Source: Maea johnstoni (Eukaryota; Annelida; Polychaeta; Spionida; Magelonidae). From it: 64,000 nt of DNA. Positions 62,433 through 64,000 of the stretch are shown one piece after another (position 1 is the first letter of the stretch; the number at the start of each line of letters is the position of its first letter). Below the pieces are notes generated by a model that made no database searches, was not told the origin of the DNA, and worked only from the letters and a program-made list of their open reading frames with translations. Both the position numbers and the translations under genes were made by a program. The stretch lies in contig OZ012685.1 of NCBI GenBank assembly GCA_963942565.1, positions 50,958,577 to 51,022,576 on the forward strand, read 5' to 3'.

Positions 62433-62638
62433 CTAGGAACCGGGAAGAAATTCCCTTCTCTTCACGAATAGTTTCAAGGGGTCTTTCAGTTGCAGAAAGA
62501 CCATAGACAGTCCTCCCAAAACGCCACACATTTGTATAGCGACCAGGCCAACCCGCTTAAATGTGTGGGGATCCAGCGGAGTCTCGAACCTGCGACTTCA
62601 CGTTTGGGAACCATGCATTGTAACCACTAGGCCGCACT
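62433..62638 (-). mobile_element. SINE-2 5' part, right of the LINE insertion
   Basis: On the - strand the head GCGGCCTAGTGGTTACAATG and the B box AGGTTCGAGACTCC are better preserved than in copy A (27262). The body continues with AAGCGGGTTGGCCTGGTCGC to the LINE junction. Confidence 0.8.
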
Positions 62639-63097
62639 GTGTATCCCCTACGTTTGGTGCAGGCATGTAGCATAGCGTAACACTATATCATCTGTTTTCC
62701 TCCTACAAGTGGACATCTACTCCAAAGCATACGTTACCCGCTAATACTTTTTTTCCATATACCTCCTCGTGATCAAAGAAATATGGCCGGATAAATCACA
62801 TCATTTTCTAATAAGCCCTAGAGAGTGGTCGAGATAATCTTCGATAATGCGGGTAAATCATAGAATAATGACCAGTGATATGACAGAAAGTGCCTGCAAT
62901 GACCATTTTGGGTGAAGGACGGGTCACAGATGAAATGAAAAAAGTACATTTATGTTTGATATAGAAAGAGCAGCCAGCGTCTTGTTATTCCACAAACATA
63001 TTTTGTTCCCCTTTGATATTTTGAGCAGATACTGTAGATCTGGTTAATATGCCGTCGCCGAAATTTGACGATTGGGACCTTTTTCCGAATTTGCCGA

Positions 63098-63315
63098 ATT
63101 GTTTACTGCAAATCACTTATGTAAAGCGGGAAGAATAAGATAGCGATAATAGCGCTCTGCCCATATGCGCTATTATAAAATTCCCGTATTTATTAAATTC
63201 TTAATTGAACTTGCTGCTGCTGTTCCCGTTCACCGCTATACCTAGATCAAGCTATTCATGGCAGTACCGTATTTACGCTGTATAATGTTCAAGCCTTATT
63301 TAAGTGATTTACAAT
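63098..63315 (+). mobile_element. Partial copy of the 105-bp-TIR MITE, copy B only
   Basis: GAATAAGATAGCGATAATAG, GCGCTCTGCCCATATGCGC and GTTCACCGCTATACCTAG follow the left half of 5720-6263, then the element stops before its right terminus. Copy A reads GCCGAATTTTGATTCACCGA across this position. Confidence 0.72.
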
Positions 63316-63719
63316 ATCTCACCGATCGTGTTCACACGTGATTGGTTAATTAAACACCGCTTTTATAGTAGTACTTAAGAAGTTGATCTTTATCGTGTTT
63401 TTAGATCATTCTTGAATCATGTATGCATTTGTCTTTGAAAGTTTTACTATTCACCAAACGATTATAAATGTGTGCGTATCTGTACGTACATGTATGTGTT
63501 TGTTGGGGCAGCCATTATATATTTAAAGATCAGCGTGTGTAGTCCCGCCATCTCTTCAGGAAACGTTTTTTTATAACTTTATTGCTCTAAGACACGGTAT
63601 ATATATACAATAATGTAAGTAAACATACATATTTGTAAGATAGCTTTGGTTTCATCACTCTTATAGATTGTGAAGAACTTGGTATATTAGAGCCCATTTG
63701 CCCAGAACTTTGGGAGACG

Positions 63720-63948
63720 TTAACCTATTTACACTCACAGTTCCTCTAGAAAGTATCGTCTGCTACTTTCATACTTTTGAGAATAACTTGTGAATAAAGC
63801 TAAAAGTCACAAGAAATTTGAAGGAGAGTTGTTGTCTGACTTCTAAGTAACATTTTTCCTTCAAATATTTTCCAAAAATTATCTTGTTGGATAAATATTT
63901 CCAAAATTGTCAGGCCCGTTTTGGCCGCTCTGAGTGTAAATGGGTTAA
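63720..63948. mobile_element. TTAA-2 element, copy B counterpart of 30314-30543
   Basis: TTAACCTATTTACACTCACA to GAGTGTAAATGGGTTAA. The two ends pair over about 15 bp, better than in copy A. Confidence 0.75.
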
Positions 63949-64000
63949 CACGTGTGATAGCAAGGCCGTCTGGCGAGAGACAGTGAGACTTGTACGAGAC

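Overview
This window looks like repeat-dense, AT-rich DNA from a non-vertebrate animal, probably a marine invertebrate. It has one recognisable host coding exon, canonical splice and poly(A) signals, long dinucleotide and trinucleotide arrays, tRNA-derived SINEs, LINE remains and many short inverted-repeat elements. The host exon (2593-2826, + strand) encodes the C-terminal 77 residues of a TGF-beta family ligand closest to BMP9/BMP10 (GDF2). The phylum (lancelet, hemichordate, echinoderm or mollusc) cannot be fixed from this window. No prokaryotic genes, CRISPR arrays or complete host genes were seen, and nothing was recognised as a retrovirus, LTR element or Polinton.

Layout. 1-2592: last intron of the BMP9/10-like gene, carrying a decayed L1/Tx1-type LINE on the - strand. 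2593-2826: terminal coding exon. 2827-9627: 3' flank with several inverted-repeat elements and a minisatellite. 9628-30594: 'copy A' of a large duplicated block. 30595-43800: spacer with a SINE-derived minisatellite, many (TA)n arrays, a LINE 3' fragment, a 2.2-kb foldback element (39987-42162) and a large (ATT)n array. 43801-44000: assembly gap of 200 N. 44001-44733: C-terminal end of an L1/Tx1-like LINE. 44735-64000: 'copy B', colinear with copy A and still continuing at the window edge.

The dominant signal is that copies A and B are the same about 20-kb locus twice, at a few percent divergence, with copy B starting just after the gap. They are either a real tandem segmental duplication or two haplotypes of a highly heterozygous animal scaffolded in series. 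Either way the pair serves as a before/after record of transposition. I find paired filled and empty sites for a TA-target 255-bp MITE (called MITE-1 here, 14 copies in the window), a TTAA-target piggyBac-like MITE, a tRNA-derived SINE with a 6-bp target duplication, and a 2.75-kb LINE inserted inside an older SINE. I also find a MITE that sits at the same site in both copies but in opposite orientation, and a (TA)n array of 130 bp in B at a site with no array in A.

Repeat family names used below (MITE-1, SINE-1, SINE-2, SINE-3, CATGCATG family, TTAA-1, TTAA-2) are local labels only. All family calls come from reading the sequence; no database search was run.
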